A DNA stretch of 64,000 nt. Source: a virus. The stretch is from the IMG/VR virus record IMGVR_UViG_3300032050_000061, positions 1-64,000 of that record; one strand, 5' to 3'. A model generated the notes under the pieces. It ran no database searches, was not told the DNA's origin, and saw nothing but the letters and a program-made list of their open reading frames with translations. Position numbers and translations under genes: made by a program. This document shows positions 32,029-41,400 of the stretch, piece after piece (position 1 is the stretch's first letter; each line of letters starts with the position of its first letter).

Positions 32029-33390
32029 TTACCCCATATTATCTACATATTTTTTATGCAGTAGTTGTTTTTGTAAAAGTTCTCCATTCTTAGCTTCTTT
32101 ACTAGCGATGATTCCATTTGGAGAATTATTTGCATATACTTCTATAATACCTTTATTAGTGTTCATCTTTGCAGGAAATGTCATACCATCTTGCCCAAAT
32201 CGGTTTTTCATAATGTGAAAACGAGCCGTATCATTTAGTTTATCGGTATCCTTTCTACTAACTGATATAATTAAATCGGCATTCATTACCTTTGCGTATG
32301 AATCTGCAATCTTATCTGCCTGAATTACTTCGGAATCAATTGCACTTCTATTTGTTTGCGATGCAGTCCAAATTGGTATTTGATACTCACCACTTAAAGC
32401 TCTTAAATCAATATAAATCCCCCCCTGCTCAGCGTAATCAGAATTATTTTTTGAATTAGTTGATACCAATAAATCTGCATAATCTATAATAATTAAATCT
32501 GGTTGAAACTTTGTTTGCCTAACCATATCAACGTGCGCAGCAATTGTATTGGCGGTAATACCTTTTGGTGGATAGTATTTAATAATCAATCCTCCTTTTA
32601 GTTTATCTACCTTTTCTCTGATTTCATCTTTATGTTCTTTTAAATCAGCTGATGGTATAGATGTGAAAATAGTATCATATCTCTGCCCAACATAATTTTG
32701 TGTAAGTTCCAAAGTGTAATGTAATACATTTTTACCTTGTCTTACCGCTTCCGCTCCTATATGTGATAATACCCAAGTCTTACCAACACCGGAAGGTGCT
32801 ACAATAACTCCTAATTCACCTGGCCCCAATCCTCCATCGGTCAATTCATCAATAACATCCCAATTTGTAGCAACGGTTCTCCTATTTACTTCTTCAAAAC
32901 GAGCTTCAAGTTCTTCTTTATAATCCAATCCCAAATCAGCAGTCTGCCCAACTTTAACGGCATCCCTAACCATTTTTTCAATCTTTTCAAATTGACCGGT
33001 TTTTAATAATTCAACTGAATTTAGGATTACATTTTTAAAGTTTTGGTTTTTACAAAATGTTACAAATTCAGTTTTTACCCATTCTTTATCAGAATGTTGT
33101 GTGTTTTGATACACTGCCTTTAATTGCCCAACTACATTTTGTTGTAATGTATTATCGGATATTTTTTGAACTTCGGTTTTAAAGAAATCGGTAGTTGGAA
33201 TGTTTTTGTATTTGTGAAAATACTTCTTTGTTAAATCAACAATCCATTTATTCGTATCTGCTTCAAAATATTTTGTTTCTAATATATCGGATACTTGTTC
33301 TAAAAAAGTTCTATCAACAACTAAATTAGCTACAACCTTTGTTTGGTAACTTTGACCATATTTTGATAGATTATCTACAGCTTCACTCAT
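32029..33390 (-). CDS. gp41: Replicative DNA helicase (T4 gp41/DnaB-like)
   Basis: A 453-residue hexameric helicase. The RecA-like motor domain begins near residue 175 with DELTDGGLGPGELGVIVAPS; Walker A is APSGVGKT (198-205), and Walker B is around LIIIDYADLL with the motif around DLIISVSRKD further on. The N-terminal helical region (1-150) corresponds to the DnaB N-domain that binds primase. The host-type promoter at 33395-33426 ends only 4 nt before the ATG, so its message would start close to the start codon. It moves the fork together with gp43 and gp45; no primase gene was seen in this window. Confidence 0.92.
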   Translation of the reverse strand: MSEAVDNLSKYGQSYQTKVVANLVVDRTFLEQVSDILETKYFEADTNKWIVDLTKKYFHKYKNIPTTDFFKTEVQKISDNTLQQNVVGQLKAVYQNTQHSDKEWVKTEFVTFCKNQNFKNVILNSVELLKTGQFEKIEKMVRDAVKVGQTADLGLDYKEELEARFEEVNRRTVATNWDVIDELTDGGLGPGELGVIVAPSGVGKTWVLSHIGAEAVRQGKNVLHYTLELTQNYVGQRYDTIFTSIPSADLKEHKDEIREKVDKLKGGLIIKYYPPKGITANTIAAHVDMVRQTKFQPDLIIIDYADLLVSTNSKNNSDYAEQGGIYIDLRALSGEYQIPIWTASQTNRSAIDSEVIQADKIADSYAKVMNADLIISVSRKDTDKLNDTARFHIMKNRFGQDGMTFPAKMNTNKGIIEVYANNSPNGIIASKEAKNGELLQKQLLHKKYVDNMG

Positions 33391-33394
33391 AGAA

Positions 33395-33426
33395 CAAATA
33401 TAGAGTTTAAATTTTAAATTTCCAAA
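33395..33426 (-). promoter_or_regulatory. Bacteroidota-type promoter directly before the helicase gene
   Basis: Minus-strand TTTG(GA) at 33423-33426, 20 nt, TATATTTG at 33395-33402. Only 4 nt separate the -7 element from the helicase ATG at 33390, so the transcript would be leaderless or nearly so. The promoter starts right after the stop of the RNase H gene at 33427. Confidence 0.8.
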
Positions 33427-34461
33427 TTATTTTAATATAAGATTTCCAAATGATGTTCTCAACCAATCATTAACATCTGTCCAATTTTGAAGTATCTTAT
33501 ATTTCATACCCATCCCGATAAATTTCATTTTATCTAATGGCTCAACGTCTTCTCTAAATCGTTCTACAATTTTTAATTTAGTTGTCCCACTTATATCCGG
33601 ATTATCTAATTGCATTAAATCAAAGTTTCTTTCAATAATGCTTTTGCTATCTATAATTGTTTGAAAAACTTTGTATTTATCTTTTTCAGCTTCCGCTGCG
33701 CTTAATAGTTCTTCTATTGTCACTCTCTTTTCACCTTCGAAAAGAGGTAATCTTTTTTGTAATGTTTTTAATCCACACCCCTTTACTCCATCTATATTAT
33801 CTGATTTATCGCCATCTAAAACCCTATACCAAATAAAGTTTTCAGGATGAATACCATATAATTCAACCAATCTTTCTTTTGTAATCCTTTCTTTTTTAAG
33901 TGGATTCCAAACATTTATATTATCGGAAACTAGTTGTAAAAAATCTTTATCAGATGAAAGTATCAATCCTTTTTCTTCTTCGGTTAAAACCTGCTTCGAT
34001 AAATAACCAATAACATCATCTGCTTCGATATTATCATAAACCATAGTTGTTACAGGTAAAATGCTTAATATATTACCTAACCAACTAATCTGTCGTTTCA
34101 AACTAATTTGTTCATCTTCTTCCGTCATCAAATCATCATACTGACGGTTTACTCTGAATTTTACTTTTCTATCCGCTTTGTAATTAGAAAAAGTTTGTCT
34201 TCTTTTTTGTGAACCACCTTTGCCATCAAATATAACAACCACTCTCGTTGGATTTTCATTACGAATTACCATACCTAATGATTTTAGAAACCCAACTACA
34301 CCACCTACATGCTCACCATCTTCATTCATTGTGGGGTTGGTGCTCCAACAACGAAAAAAAGTATTAAGGCCATCTACAAATAAAACTTTTGAATTTCGGG
34401 TTCTAATTATAGTATGCTCGTTACTTATTTCATTTAATAAACTTTTATATTTTTCGTTCAT
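33427..34461 (-). CDS. rnh: RNase H / 5'-3' exonuclease (T4 Rnh-like, FEN family)
   Basis: A 344-residue flap-endonuclease-family nuclease. Acidic residues expected in the active site occur at LFVDGLN, VVIFDGKGGSQKRRQ (with the basic helical arch stretch SNYKADRKVK), IEADDVIGYL and SSDKDFLQL. The helix-3-turn-helix DNA-binding motif is GDKSDNIDGVKGCGLKTL. It removes RNA primers and flaps from Okazaki fragments. It lies between the helicase gene and an SGNH-like gene with which it overlaps by 4 nt. The length is near that of T4 RNase H (305), with an additional C-terminal region of about 40 residues. Confidence 0.9.
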   Translation of the reverse strand: MNEKYKSLLNEISNEHTIIRTRNSKVLFVDGLNTFFRCWSTNPTMNEDGEHVGGVVGFLKSLGMVIRNENPTRVVVIFDGKGGSQKRRQTFSNYKADRKVKFRVNRQYDDLMTEEDEQISLKRQISWLGNILSILPVTTMVYDNIEADDVIGYLSKQVLTEEEKGLILSSDKDFLQLVSDNINVWNPLKKERITKERLVELYGIHPENFIWYRVLDGDKSDNIDGVKGCGLKTLQKRLPLFEGEKRVTIEELLSAAEAEKDKYKVFQTIIDSKSIIERNFDLMQLDNPDISGTTKLKIVERFREDVEPLDKMKFIGMGMKYKILQNWTDVNDWLRTSFGNLILK

Positions 34462-35168
34462 CTAAAATTGTTTTTGATTTGTTCAGCGATTCTATCTATT
34501 ACATCACGCGTAAAATGATGGTATTCATACTCACCAATTTCAAAATAGAATTTACTTGTTTTCAGCGTATCCGATTCATCAAAATTTAAAATATACTTTG
34601 ATAAATTAGTTTCATTTAATAACGAATGCAAACTTATTGATTCCCCATTATAATCCATATTCAAATTTTCTAATATAACAATTTTAAAATTTATTTCATT
34701 ATTATTTAAAAAATTTACAATATGGTTTAGTTGAGTAAAGAATTTGTAATAAAAATCAAATAAGTTTAATTGTATATTTTCAGCAAATACATTGAATGAT
34801 TGAATTTGCCTTTCGGTTAATTCATTTTGTAATCCATTATGGTAGTATTGTGGATGAAGAAAAAAATTATCTGAAACTGAATATAAACTCAATTCATGCA
34901 GATTTAATTCTTTGCTTTGCCTAACATCGATATATGAAAATCTATCTAAAAAAGATAATTGAAAAATTATATAATCACCTTTTTTATATTCACTCAAAAA
35001 TCTTAATAGATTTGTAAAAATATCTGGATTACTTAATCCAGAAATAGAATGATTTTTTTGTTCTAATGTTAAGTGATTAGCTACTCTATTATAGATAGAG
35101 AGAGGAGTTGAACCCCTCTCCCTATTATATGTTGAATATGAATCACCAAATACCCATAAGTTATTCAT
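34458..35168 (-). CDS. SGNH-like hydrolase, second copy
   Basis: A 236-residue protein. Block I is VFGDSYS (6-12), and the block III asparagine could be in SGLSNPD near 43-49. A C-terminal EYHHFTRDV near 215-223 would supply the catalytic histidine. It is shorter and more divergent than the protein at 16393-17295; the two share only the fold motifs. There is no signal peptide. It overlaps RNase H by 4 nt and the recombinase by 1 nt, an odd place for an esterase. It may be a metabolic passenger or act on a virion glycan. Confidence 0.6.
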   Translation of the reverse strand: MNNLWVFGDSYSTYNRERGSTPLSIYNRVANHLTLEQKNHSISGLSNPDIFTNLLRFLSEYKKGDYIIFQLSFLDRFSYIDVRQSKELNLHELSLYSVSDNFFLHPQYYHNGLQNELTERQIQSFNVFAENIQLNLFDFYYKFFTQLNHIVNFLNNNEINFKIVILENLNMDYNGESISLHSLLNETNLSKYILNFDESDTLKTSKFYFEIGEYEYHHFTRDVIDRIAEQIKNNFR

Positions 35169-36286
35169 TATTCTACTTCATTCGGCAATGCACCATCAAC
35201 TTCCATATTATCGATATCATAAGTATCTTTCTTATATTGAAGAATTGTTAGTTCGCAAATTTTCTTGTAAATTTGTTCTCTCAATTCAACATTATCCATC
35301 ATCATCTTAATGAAATCTTTTGATTGAAATTTGATTATTTCACCGGTATCGGTATCAGTATATTCATACCAAGCACCACCTTGTTTAACTAATTTGTTTT
35401 CCTTCATTACTGTCAGCCAACTACCATAGTTATCAATACCTCTATCGAAGAAGATATCGAAATCAGCGGAACGCAATGGTGGCCCTAATCGGTTTTTAAC
35501 AACTTGTGCTCTCACCGATATACCTACCACTTTATCATTACCACCAACTTTCATTTTAATCTGACCAACGTTCTTCAATCTTAAACGAACCGATGCGTGG
35601 AATGCCAAAGCCTTACCACCACTCGTTGTCCAGGGGTCACCGAACATTACTCCTAACTTCTGTCTTAATTGGTTTGTGAAGATGACTGCGATTTTCTGTC
35701 TACCAATTGTATTAGTAATCTTTCTCATCGCTTTGGAAATGATAATTGCCTTATCAGTTGCGTAACCATCTTTATCATAATCCGATTCCATCTCTTTTTT
35801 AGTTGATGCCGCCGCTACTGAATCCACAACAATTGTAACCAATTTTTGTGCATCTTTTTCTCTAACCTTCTCAATAATAGTTTCAATTGTTTCAAATATA
35901 TCTTCAACTGTATCTACTGAAACATATAACAATTTGGATACATCTACTCCGATTGCATCAAAGAATTCTCTACTCACCGCAGTTTCAGTATCAATCAATA
36001 CTGCAATACCACCTTGCTTTTGAGTTTCCGCTAAAAGATGGGCAGAGAGTAATGATTTACCACTCTGCTCCAATCCCGTTAGTTCGGTAATTCTTCCAAC
36101 TGGAATACCACCATATGGTCGGTTAGAAATAGCAACATCTAACATAGCAGCTCCGGTGGATATCCAACCATTTACATTGGTTGGAGCTCCTTCGGAATCA
36201 TCATCTAAGAAAAAGGCGATTTTTTGGTCTTTTTGTTTTTTGTTCAGACTATCAACCAAAATGTCTGCTAAATCTGTTTTTGCCAT
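35168..36286 (-). CDS. uvsX: RecA/UvsX-like recombinase
   Basis: A 372-residue recombinase. Walker A is GLEQSGKS (71-78); the Walker B-type strand is IVVDSVAA near 150, and the L2-adjacent block is FTNQLRQKLGVMFGDPWTTS. RVR/LRLK repeats in the C-domain and KVVGISVRAQVVKNRLGPP fit the RecA core better than host RecA's own C-terminus. The acidic C-terminal tail (NMEVDGALPNEVE) is typical. It starts 8 nt after gp32, so both are one transcript. It performs strand exchange and recombination-dependent replication with gp32. Confidence 0.92.
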   Translation of the reverse strand: MAKTDLADILVDSLNKKQKDQKIAFFLDDDSEGAPTNVNGWISTGAAMLDVAISNRPYGGIPVGRITELTGLEQSGKSLLSAHLLAETQKQGGIAVLIDTETAVSREFFDAIGVDVSKLLYVSVDTVEDIFETIETIIEKVREKDAQKLVTIVVDSVAAASTKKEMESDYDKDGYATDKAIIISKAMRKITNTIGRQKIAVIFTNQLRQKLGVMFGDPWTTSGGKALAFHASVRLRLKNVGQIKMKVGGNDKVVGISVRAQVVKNRLGPPLRSADFDIFFDRGIDNYGSWLTVMKENKLVKQGGAWYEYTDTDTGEIIKFQSKDFIKMMMDNVELREQIYKKICELTILQYKKDTYDIDNMEVDGALPNEVE

Positions 36287-36294
36287 AATCTATA

Positions 36295-37176
36295 TTATTT
36301 GAATAAATCTTCGAATGCATCTGCTACTTGTTGAGTAGTTTTAGCTACCGCCGGTTTTTCATCATCCCACGGTAATTCAGATGTTTTAGGTTGTGCCTTT
36401 GGTGCTTCTACAACATCATCTAATTGATGAGGTTTAGAATCAAAATCAAACGAATCAGCAACTGATTGTTCAGATTTAGCTACAACCGTTTCCTGAGTTG
36501 CAGATGTTTCAGTATCATCAGTTGTGTTTCCACTTAACCAATTCTCTAAAATTTTCTTTAACTCATCATAAGATAATTCAGAATAAATAGATGTTATATC
36601 TTTTTGATTTTCCAACAACTCTCTAATTTTAGGATCTTCATCGTGCAATTTAGTAGAGTTAGGTTTTACTCTAATAGTTGTTGTTGGATACGATGCCCCA
36701 CCTTCTGGTGCAGTATAATCTACTACGATATCTCTACCATTTAATGGATGAGATAAATCACCATAATCAGGGTCTGCAAAATAACCTAATAATTCTTGAT
36801 AAACGGTTTTACCGAATCCCCAAAACTTAACTCCTTCATGCTCCAATCCTCTTACGATTACGGGTACAAAAGTTCTCAATTTTGGCTCCATCTTTTTAGC
36901 TTCTCGATAATCTTCTTTACCACCCATCCTTTTAAGTTTGTCTGCAAACTCTACGATTGGGTCAGGTCTTCCGAATGAAGCAGGTGAAAGATAGGATTTG
37001 TTGTTAATGTTGTAGTGAAAATACAATTCAATAAAAGGAATTTCCTTGTTGAATTTGTAAGGTACTAAACGTAATTGGTGTTTTCCGACTGAGGGTTTCC
37101 ATAGACTGTCGGCGGTCTTTTGAGTGCCTTGCAATTTGTTAAGGCGAGCTCTGATTGCATCAATGTTCGTTGACAT
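36295..37176 (-). CDS. gp32: Single-stranded DNA-binding protein (T4 gp32-like)
   Basis: A 293-residue protein. The N-terminus carries the cooperative-binding segment (ARLNKLQ, equivalent to the T4 LAST motif). The core contains LRLVPYK, ELYFHYNINNKSYLSPAS, FGRPDPIVEF, and VKFWGFGKTVYQELL typical of gp32 OB-fold proteins. The last 80 residues are acidic and end in ADAFEDLFK, used to bind partner proteins. Unlike T4 gp32, it contains no cysteine at all, so the structural zinc site is missing. A host-type promoter at 37255-37286 drives it with a 70-80-nt leader that includes an inverted repeat. Confidence 0.9.
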   Translation of the reverse strand: MSTNIDAIRARLNKLQGTQKTADSLWKPSVGKHQLRLVPYKFNKEIPFIELYFHYNINNKSYLSPASFGRPDPIVEFADKLKRMGGKEDYREAKKMEPKLRTFVPVIVRGLEHEGVKFWGFGKTVYQELLGYFADPDYGDLSHPLNGRDIVVDYTAPEGGASYPTTTIRVKPNSTKLHDEDPKIRELLENQKDITSIYSELSYDELKKILENWLSGNTTDDTETSATQETVVAKSEQSVADSFDFDSKPHQLDDVVEAPKAQPKTSELPWDDEKPAVAKTTQQVADAFEDLFK

Positions 37177-37220
37177 AATTTATAGTTTTTAAAGTTTAAA
37201 ATTTAAGTTTATGTGTTTTA

Positions 37221-37236
37221 CGAATATAAATATTCG
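37221..37236. promoter_or_regulatory. Perfect inverted repeat in the gp32 leader
   Basis: The sequence cgaatataaatattcg is a perfect palindrome with 7-bp arms about AA. It lies in the transcribed leader of gp32, downstream of the host-type promoter and 45 nt before the ATG. It also contains the ATATTTATA motif. It could be an operator, a short stem in the mRNA (T4 gp32 represses its own translation through the leader), or a chance AT-rich palindrome. Confidence 0.4.
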
Positions 37237-37254
37237 GAAATCAAAAACTTAGAA

Positions 37255-37286
37255 CAAATATATGAAATATCTTTCTAAGTTCCAAA
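37255..37286 (-). promoter_or_regulatory. Bacteroidota-type promoter for gp32 and downstream genes
   Basis: Minus-strand TTTG(GA) at 37283-37286, 20 nt, TATATTTG at 37255-37262. It is followed by a leader of about 75 nt before gp32. The same transcript would also carry UvsX and possibly the RNase H and helicase genes. Confidence 0.8.
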
Positions 37287-37290
37287 TGTT

Positions 37291-37572
37291 TTAGGATTTT
37301 TTTACGGAATATTTTTTAGTTTCCTTTCTCCTCACCTTTACCTCTTTATACTTGTCAGCTAATCTCTTTTGTTCGTTGATTTTAGCTAATACCCAATAAC
37401 CATCCATATGATTTTCATAAAGTTCTTCCCAAAGGGTTAGGTTTTCAGAATAGGTATGTGGTTGAGATTGAGCCCACTTTTTAGCGGCATTAAAACCTTT
37501 TGGAGTTGCAGGAAATTCACCTTCTTTAAAAGGGAATAACCAATTGATAATTTGGCGTAACAGGCGTGTCAT
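37291..37572 (-). CDS. Small basic phage protein of unknown function
   Basis: The open frame begins with TTG at 37611, but the ATG at 37572 (MTRLLRQIINWL) is the better start: it leaves room for a leader with the ATATTTATA motif at 37597-37605. The product has 93 residues: a hydrophobic N-terminal helix, the core PATPKGFNAAKKWAQSQ with YSENLTLWEELYENHMDGYW, and a strongly basic tail (EVKVRRKETKKYSVKKS). It may bind nucleic acid. No family is recognised. It lies between the nucleotide-metabolism genes and gp32. Confidence 0.5.
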   Translation of the reverse strand: MTRLLRQIINWLFPFKEGEFPATPKGFNAAKKWAQSQPHTYSENLTLWEELYENHMDGYWVLAKINEQKRLADKYKEVKVRRKETKKYSVKKS

Positions 37573-37642
37573 AAGATGGAGATAAGGAGATTCGCATATA
37601 AATATATACAAATATATTAAAACGATAATTTATTTTTTAATT

Positions 37643-38086
37643 TTACAAGTCAAAATATTCTACCACTATTCCCGCCTCTTTAAACATCTGCTCACTTCTT
37701 TTTGCGGAATCCTGCCACTTCTCATTTGTAGCTCCTCTACCCCTTCTCAACACTATTTTAGAAACACCACTATTGATAATCGCCCTCGCACAATCTGCAC
37801 AACTAATACCACACGTCATATACATTGTAGTTCCTAAAGTTGATACTCCTATTCGGGCTGCGTTGTAAATTGCATTTCTTTCAGCGTGTTCAAACCAAAA
37901 ATACTTTTCAGGTCTTTCCTGTCTTTCTGCAACATTATCATCTATACCTCGTGGAAATGAATTGTAACCGGTTGATACTATTTCATTATTCTTACCAACA
38001 ATAACCACACCAATTTGTGTTCGCTGGTCTTTTGATTTGAGCTTTACTTGCTCAGCTATATTAATGAAATACTCATCCCAATTCAT
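37643..38086 (-). CDS. dCMP deaminase
   Basis: The frame opens at 38098, but MNWDEYFINIAEQV at 38086 is preferred, giving 147 residues and a TAATG junction with the preceding gene. The zinc deaminase motif is FEHAERNAIYN with the HAE glutamate, followed by MTCGISCADCAR for the CxxC zinc cysteines. The LKSKDQRTQIGVVIV start and GYNSFPRG are typical of phage dCMP deaminases. It provides dUMP for thymidylate synthesis. No thymidylate synthase was found in the window. Confidence 0.9.
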   Translation of the reverse strand: MNWDEYFINIAEQVKLKSKDQRTQIGVVIVGKNNEIVSTGYNSFPRGIDDNVAERQERPEKYFWFEHAERNAIYNAARIGVSTLGTTMYMTCGISCADCARAIINSGVSKIVLRRGRGATNEKWQDSAKRSEQMFKEAGIVVEYFDL

Positions 38087-38439
38087 TACTTCGCCCATTT
38101 ACCTCTTTGAACTAATTGAGCGATTACACCATATACTGAAAGGTCTTCGTATGTATCTTGTATAGATTCTCCAACCTCATCTGGTTGTCCCAATACTACT
38201 AATTGTTTTAATCTTTGAACTTTATCGTTGATTCTAAACCAAAGACCTGTAAGTGAAAGTTTTATATCATCTTTTGTTTCCAAAGGTGTTCCTACCGAAA
38301 TGTTACCAGGTCCATAGTTTCTTTGCTTCTTACAAAAGGTTTCATACATTTCCGCTTGAATCTTTGCAAACTCTGCCATCGTTTCGGGATAAACTCTTTC
38401 GCAATACTCTCTTGCGGTTTCTTCGTGGATTTCTGTCAT
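38086..38439 (-). CDS. DUF1599 (nucleotide modification associated) protein
   Basis: The frame is open from a GTG at 38457, but that codon lies inside the promoter, so the ATG at 38439 (MTEIHEETAREY) is chosen, giving 117 residues. The core KKQRNYGPGNISVG followed by RINDKVQRLKQLV and the DTYEDLSVYGVIAQ helix match the DUF1599 pattern, an all-helical MazG-like fold found next to nucleotide-metabolism enzymes. It is directly fused in context with dCMP deaminase through a shared base. It probably acts on nucleotides, but the substrate is unknown. Confidence 0.75.
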   Translation of the reverse strand: MTEIHEETAREYCERVYPETMAEFAKIQAEMYETFCKKQRNYGPGNISVGTPLETKDDIKLSLTGLWFRINDKVQRLKQLVVLGQPDEVGESIQDTYEDLSVYGVIAQLVQRGKWAK

Positions 38440-38456
38440 TGTATATATTGTTTTCA

Positions 38457-38488
38457 CAAATATACGAAAAAATACTCAATTATCCAAA
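38457..38488 (-). promoter_or_regulatory. Bacteroidota-type promoter for the DUF1599 / dCMP deaminase pair
   Basis: Minus-strand TTTG(GA) at 38485-38488, 20 nt, TATATTTG at 38457-38464. The ATG at 38439 follows after 17 nt. The -33 element lies next to the end of the 1407-residue gene (stop at 38493). Confidence 0.8.
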
Positions 38489-38492
38489 TTAT

Positions 38493-41400
38493 TTACTTTA
38501 ATAATAATAAATTCTTTGGAGGCTCAGATTCAATATGAGATGGATTTTGGTTAGTTGGTGCAGCAGTTACACAATCATTTTCATCGGGGTCAGATGTGTC
38601 AAATCCAGGATTATGATGTGGATTCATAAAACAAGGTTTACTAACGCCATCGGCTATATCATCTCTAACTTTAGTAACAACACCTTCCTTATTTTGTGAT
38701 ACCTCTTCATTGAAATTACTGAATCGGGTATACAACATATCTCTATTATTAATTACCGCGGTCAAATGTAACATAGTATGATGTAATATAACTGCTTGCT
38801 CAAATGCTTCTCTATCAGCCCCCTCACACATTGCAACATTTTTCAATGCTCCACTTAAAGTGTTTTTCGCCTGTTTTTGCCCAATTAATCTTATCTTATC
38901 AGCCTCTTCCTGCGTAATTATGTTATTTTTTATCGCCCAATCAATCGTATCATTAAGACTTTTTTCAGCCGCAGCTATATCTTCTTTTTTAATGTTCAAT
39001 TGCCCCTTTTTATCCTTTGGATACGCTAATGAATATATAGATTGAATACCTAATAATTTTTCTTGTGTTTCAGGATTCTTATAAACTGTCTGCAAAATTT
39101 TTGAATAATTAGCAGAACCACCACCACCTTTATACTTAACACTCAATCCTCCAACGAATGTAACGGTAACGGCATAGAATTGTAAGTTCTCTGCAATAGC
39201 CTCTTCCATAGTTTGCCCATCTTTTGGCTTCACATTAAATTCATCTGGCATTACAATTATATCAGCAGTTTGAAAATTTTCTGATGCAGGGAAATAAACT
39301 TGCTTACCTTCTGATAAGAATTGTAATCCTGCTTTAATTTCCGCAAAATCTGCTACCGCATCTTTGAAATCTCTTGAATTTCCCATATCTACTAATAGTT
39401 GATTCAATAATTTCTTATACTCCTCTCTCGCGGTTTCATCGTTTTCTAAATCACTATTAGTATTTAATTCTTTTAATTTATTTAGAGTATCAAATACTTT
39501 TTTATTTTCAGGTGTATCTGGAAGATTTTCTTTACCAAACATTTTTCCATACTCTTCCAATTCAGTTGTAAAGCGTTTGATTGCACCATCTATTATATTA
39601 TTGGCGGTTTGTTTACGGCCTTCTGGATTTGTTACATCTCCGAAATTTGCCATAGGTATTTTACCTCCTGACTCTTCACCTATTTTGGCCAAATCACCTA
39701 ATTTCTGATTATAGGCCATTGTTTGTAACGCCAATAAACGGGCCTTTTTAGCAGCTTCCTGTTGAGTGAATCCTTGCTTAACTAATTGTTGTGTAAGGCT
39801 TTCTTCATCAATTTCTTTAAATCTTTTGAATTCCTTTCCACCAATATTGACTCCATTTTTTGTTGTTGAAATTTCAACCATCATTTCCGGCTCATCAGGA
39901 TTTACCGAACTCGCCATTTTCTTTGGATTCAATACCTTTTTACCAATAGCTCCTTCGGAAGATCTACCTACATTCAATCCATTTTTTAAAGCGAATGCCC
40001 TAACGGCTTCACCCATAGCTACATTCTTTTTCTTTAATTCAATACTCTTATATCCTTGTTGTGGATGCCTACCAGCTATTTTGTTAGCAACATATATTTT
40101 AACGTCACCAGATACAGTAGTAACAAATTTAAAGACTTGATTAAATGTTTCTTTTTCACCATCTGATAAATCTTCACCATTAAAAACCTTTTCTACTAAT
40201 GACTGTAAGACATCTTCTTCAATTGAAATAGGTTTCCCATCCTCACCAATTAAATTTAATTTACCATCAGTAAGCATTTGTGTAACCAATTTACTCAAAT
40301 CTTTTTTCTTCTTAGCAATAAATTCTTCACCCTTTTTTCCAGCGGTTGAACTTAATGCGGCTTTAAATGATTCGGGAGCTTCTGTTGTCACATCTTCCGC
40401 ATCCGCTTTTTGAGTTGCCTCAGGTTGATCCTCAACATCAATTGGTGTTACTCTAATTTCATCCCCACCAGGTAATTGCTTTGTAACAGTTTCTTCGAAC
40501 AATAGACCTATAAACTTTTCGTTTTGGTTTTCAAATACTTCTCTTACTACACTTTCTGATTTAACATATTGTGCAGGCCCATTAGGAGTATCTGAATAAT
40601 AGTTCCCCCCAATTGGATAAATTACTCCACCTTCTTTTTTGTTTGGTTCTTTTGGTTTTGGTTGCTCACCATCATTAGCATCTGCTTTCTTTGCTGCTAT
40701 ACCCTGCTCTTCCGCAAATTGGTTACACATTGGGATGGCATCTTTTATATCCATATCCACTACAATCACCTTCATATTGGCAGGTTTCCCAGCTTTAATA
40801 GCCGCAGATGTAACGGCTGCCCATCTATGGTGTCCATCGATTACGAATCCATCTCTACTTACATAAATTGGTGCAGTAATACCAGGATTTTGAGGGTCTT
40901 CTTCTAACGCCTTCGTCATTCCTGCTACTTTACTACCAACTAATTCACTTTGAGTTGCTTTTAATTTATCGGAAGGTAATTCGGTTTCAACGGTTTTAAT
41001 ACCCTTCTCCTTTAACATTTTTTTGAAAAGAGGTTCGGTATCTACTTCACCTTTACTATCTTTCGGAAGTTCTTCAGCGGGAGTTCCAGGTAAGGGTTTG
41101 CCTTTGAATTGTGGCATCTCTTCTCTCGGAATTCCTTGATTATCATCACAATATAAGTTTGTACCAGGAACTGTTACCTGGCAAAGGTTAAAATCTTCAC
41201 CCTTATTCGCTTTATCCGCCAACTCATCAATCTTCATAGAAATTTCTTCTCTCTTATCGGCAGGTATTTTATCTAAATCAGATTCTTTACTGAATACTTC
41301 TTTATCAGCATCGGGTAATTCTTTTTGTAAATTTCGTAAGGATTGGGGTTTAAAAGTTTCATCTTTTTTCTTATTTCTTTCTCTCCACATTCCAACGTGA

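Noticed and set aside
37573-37611. TTG start at 37611 for the small basic protein
   Set aside because: It would place the upstream ATATTTATA motif inside the gene; the ATG at 37572 is better.
38440-38457. GTG start at 38457 for the DUF1599 protein
   Set aside because: The codon lies in the -7 element of a strong promoter; the ATG at 38439 fits the family start.
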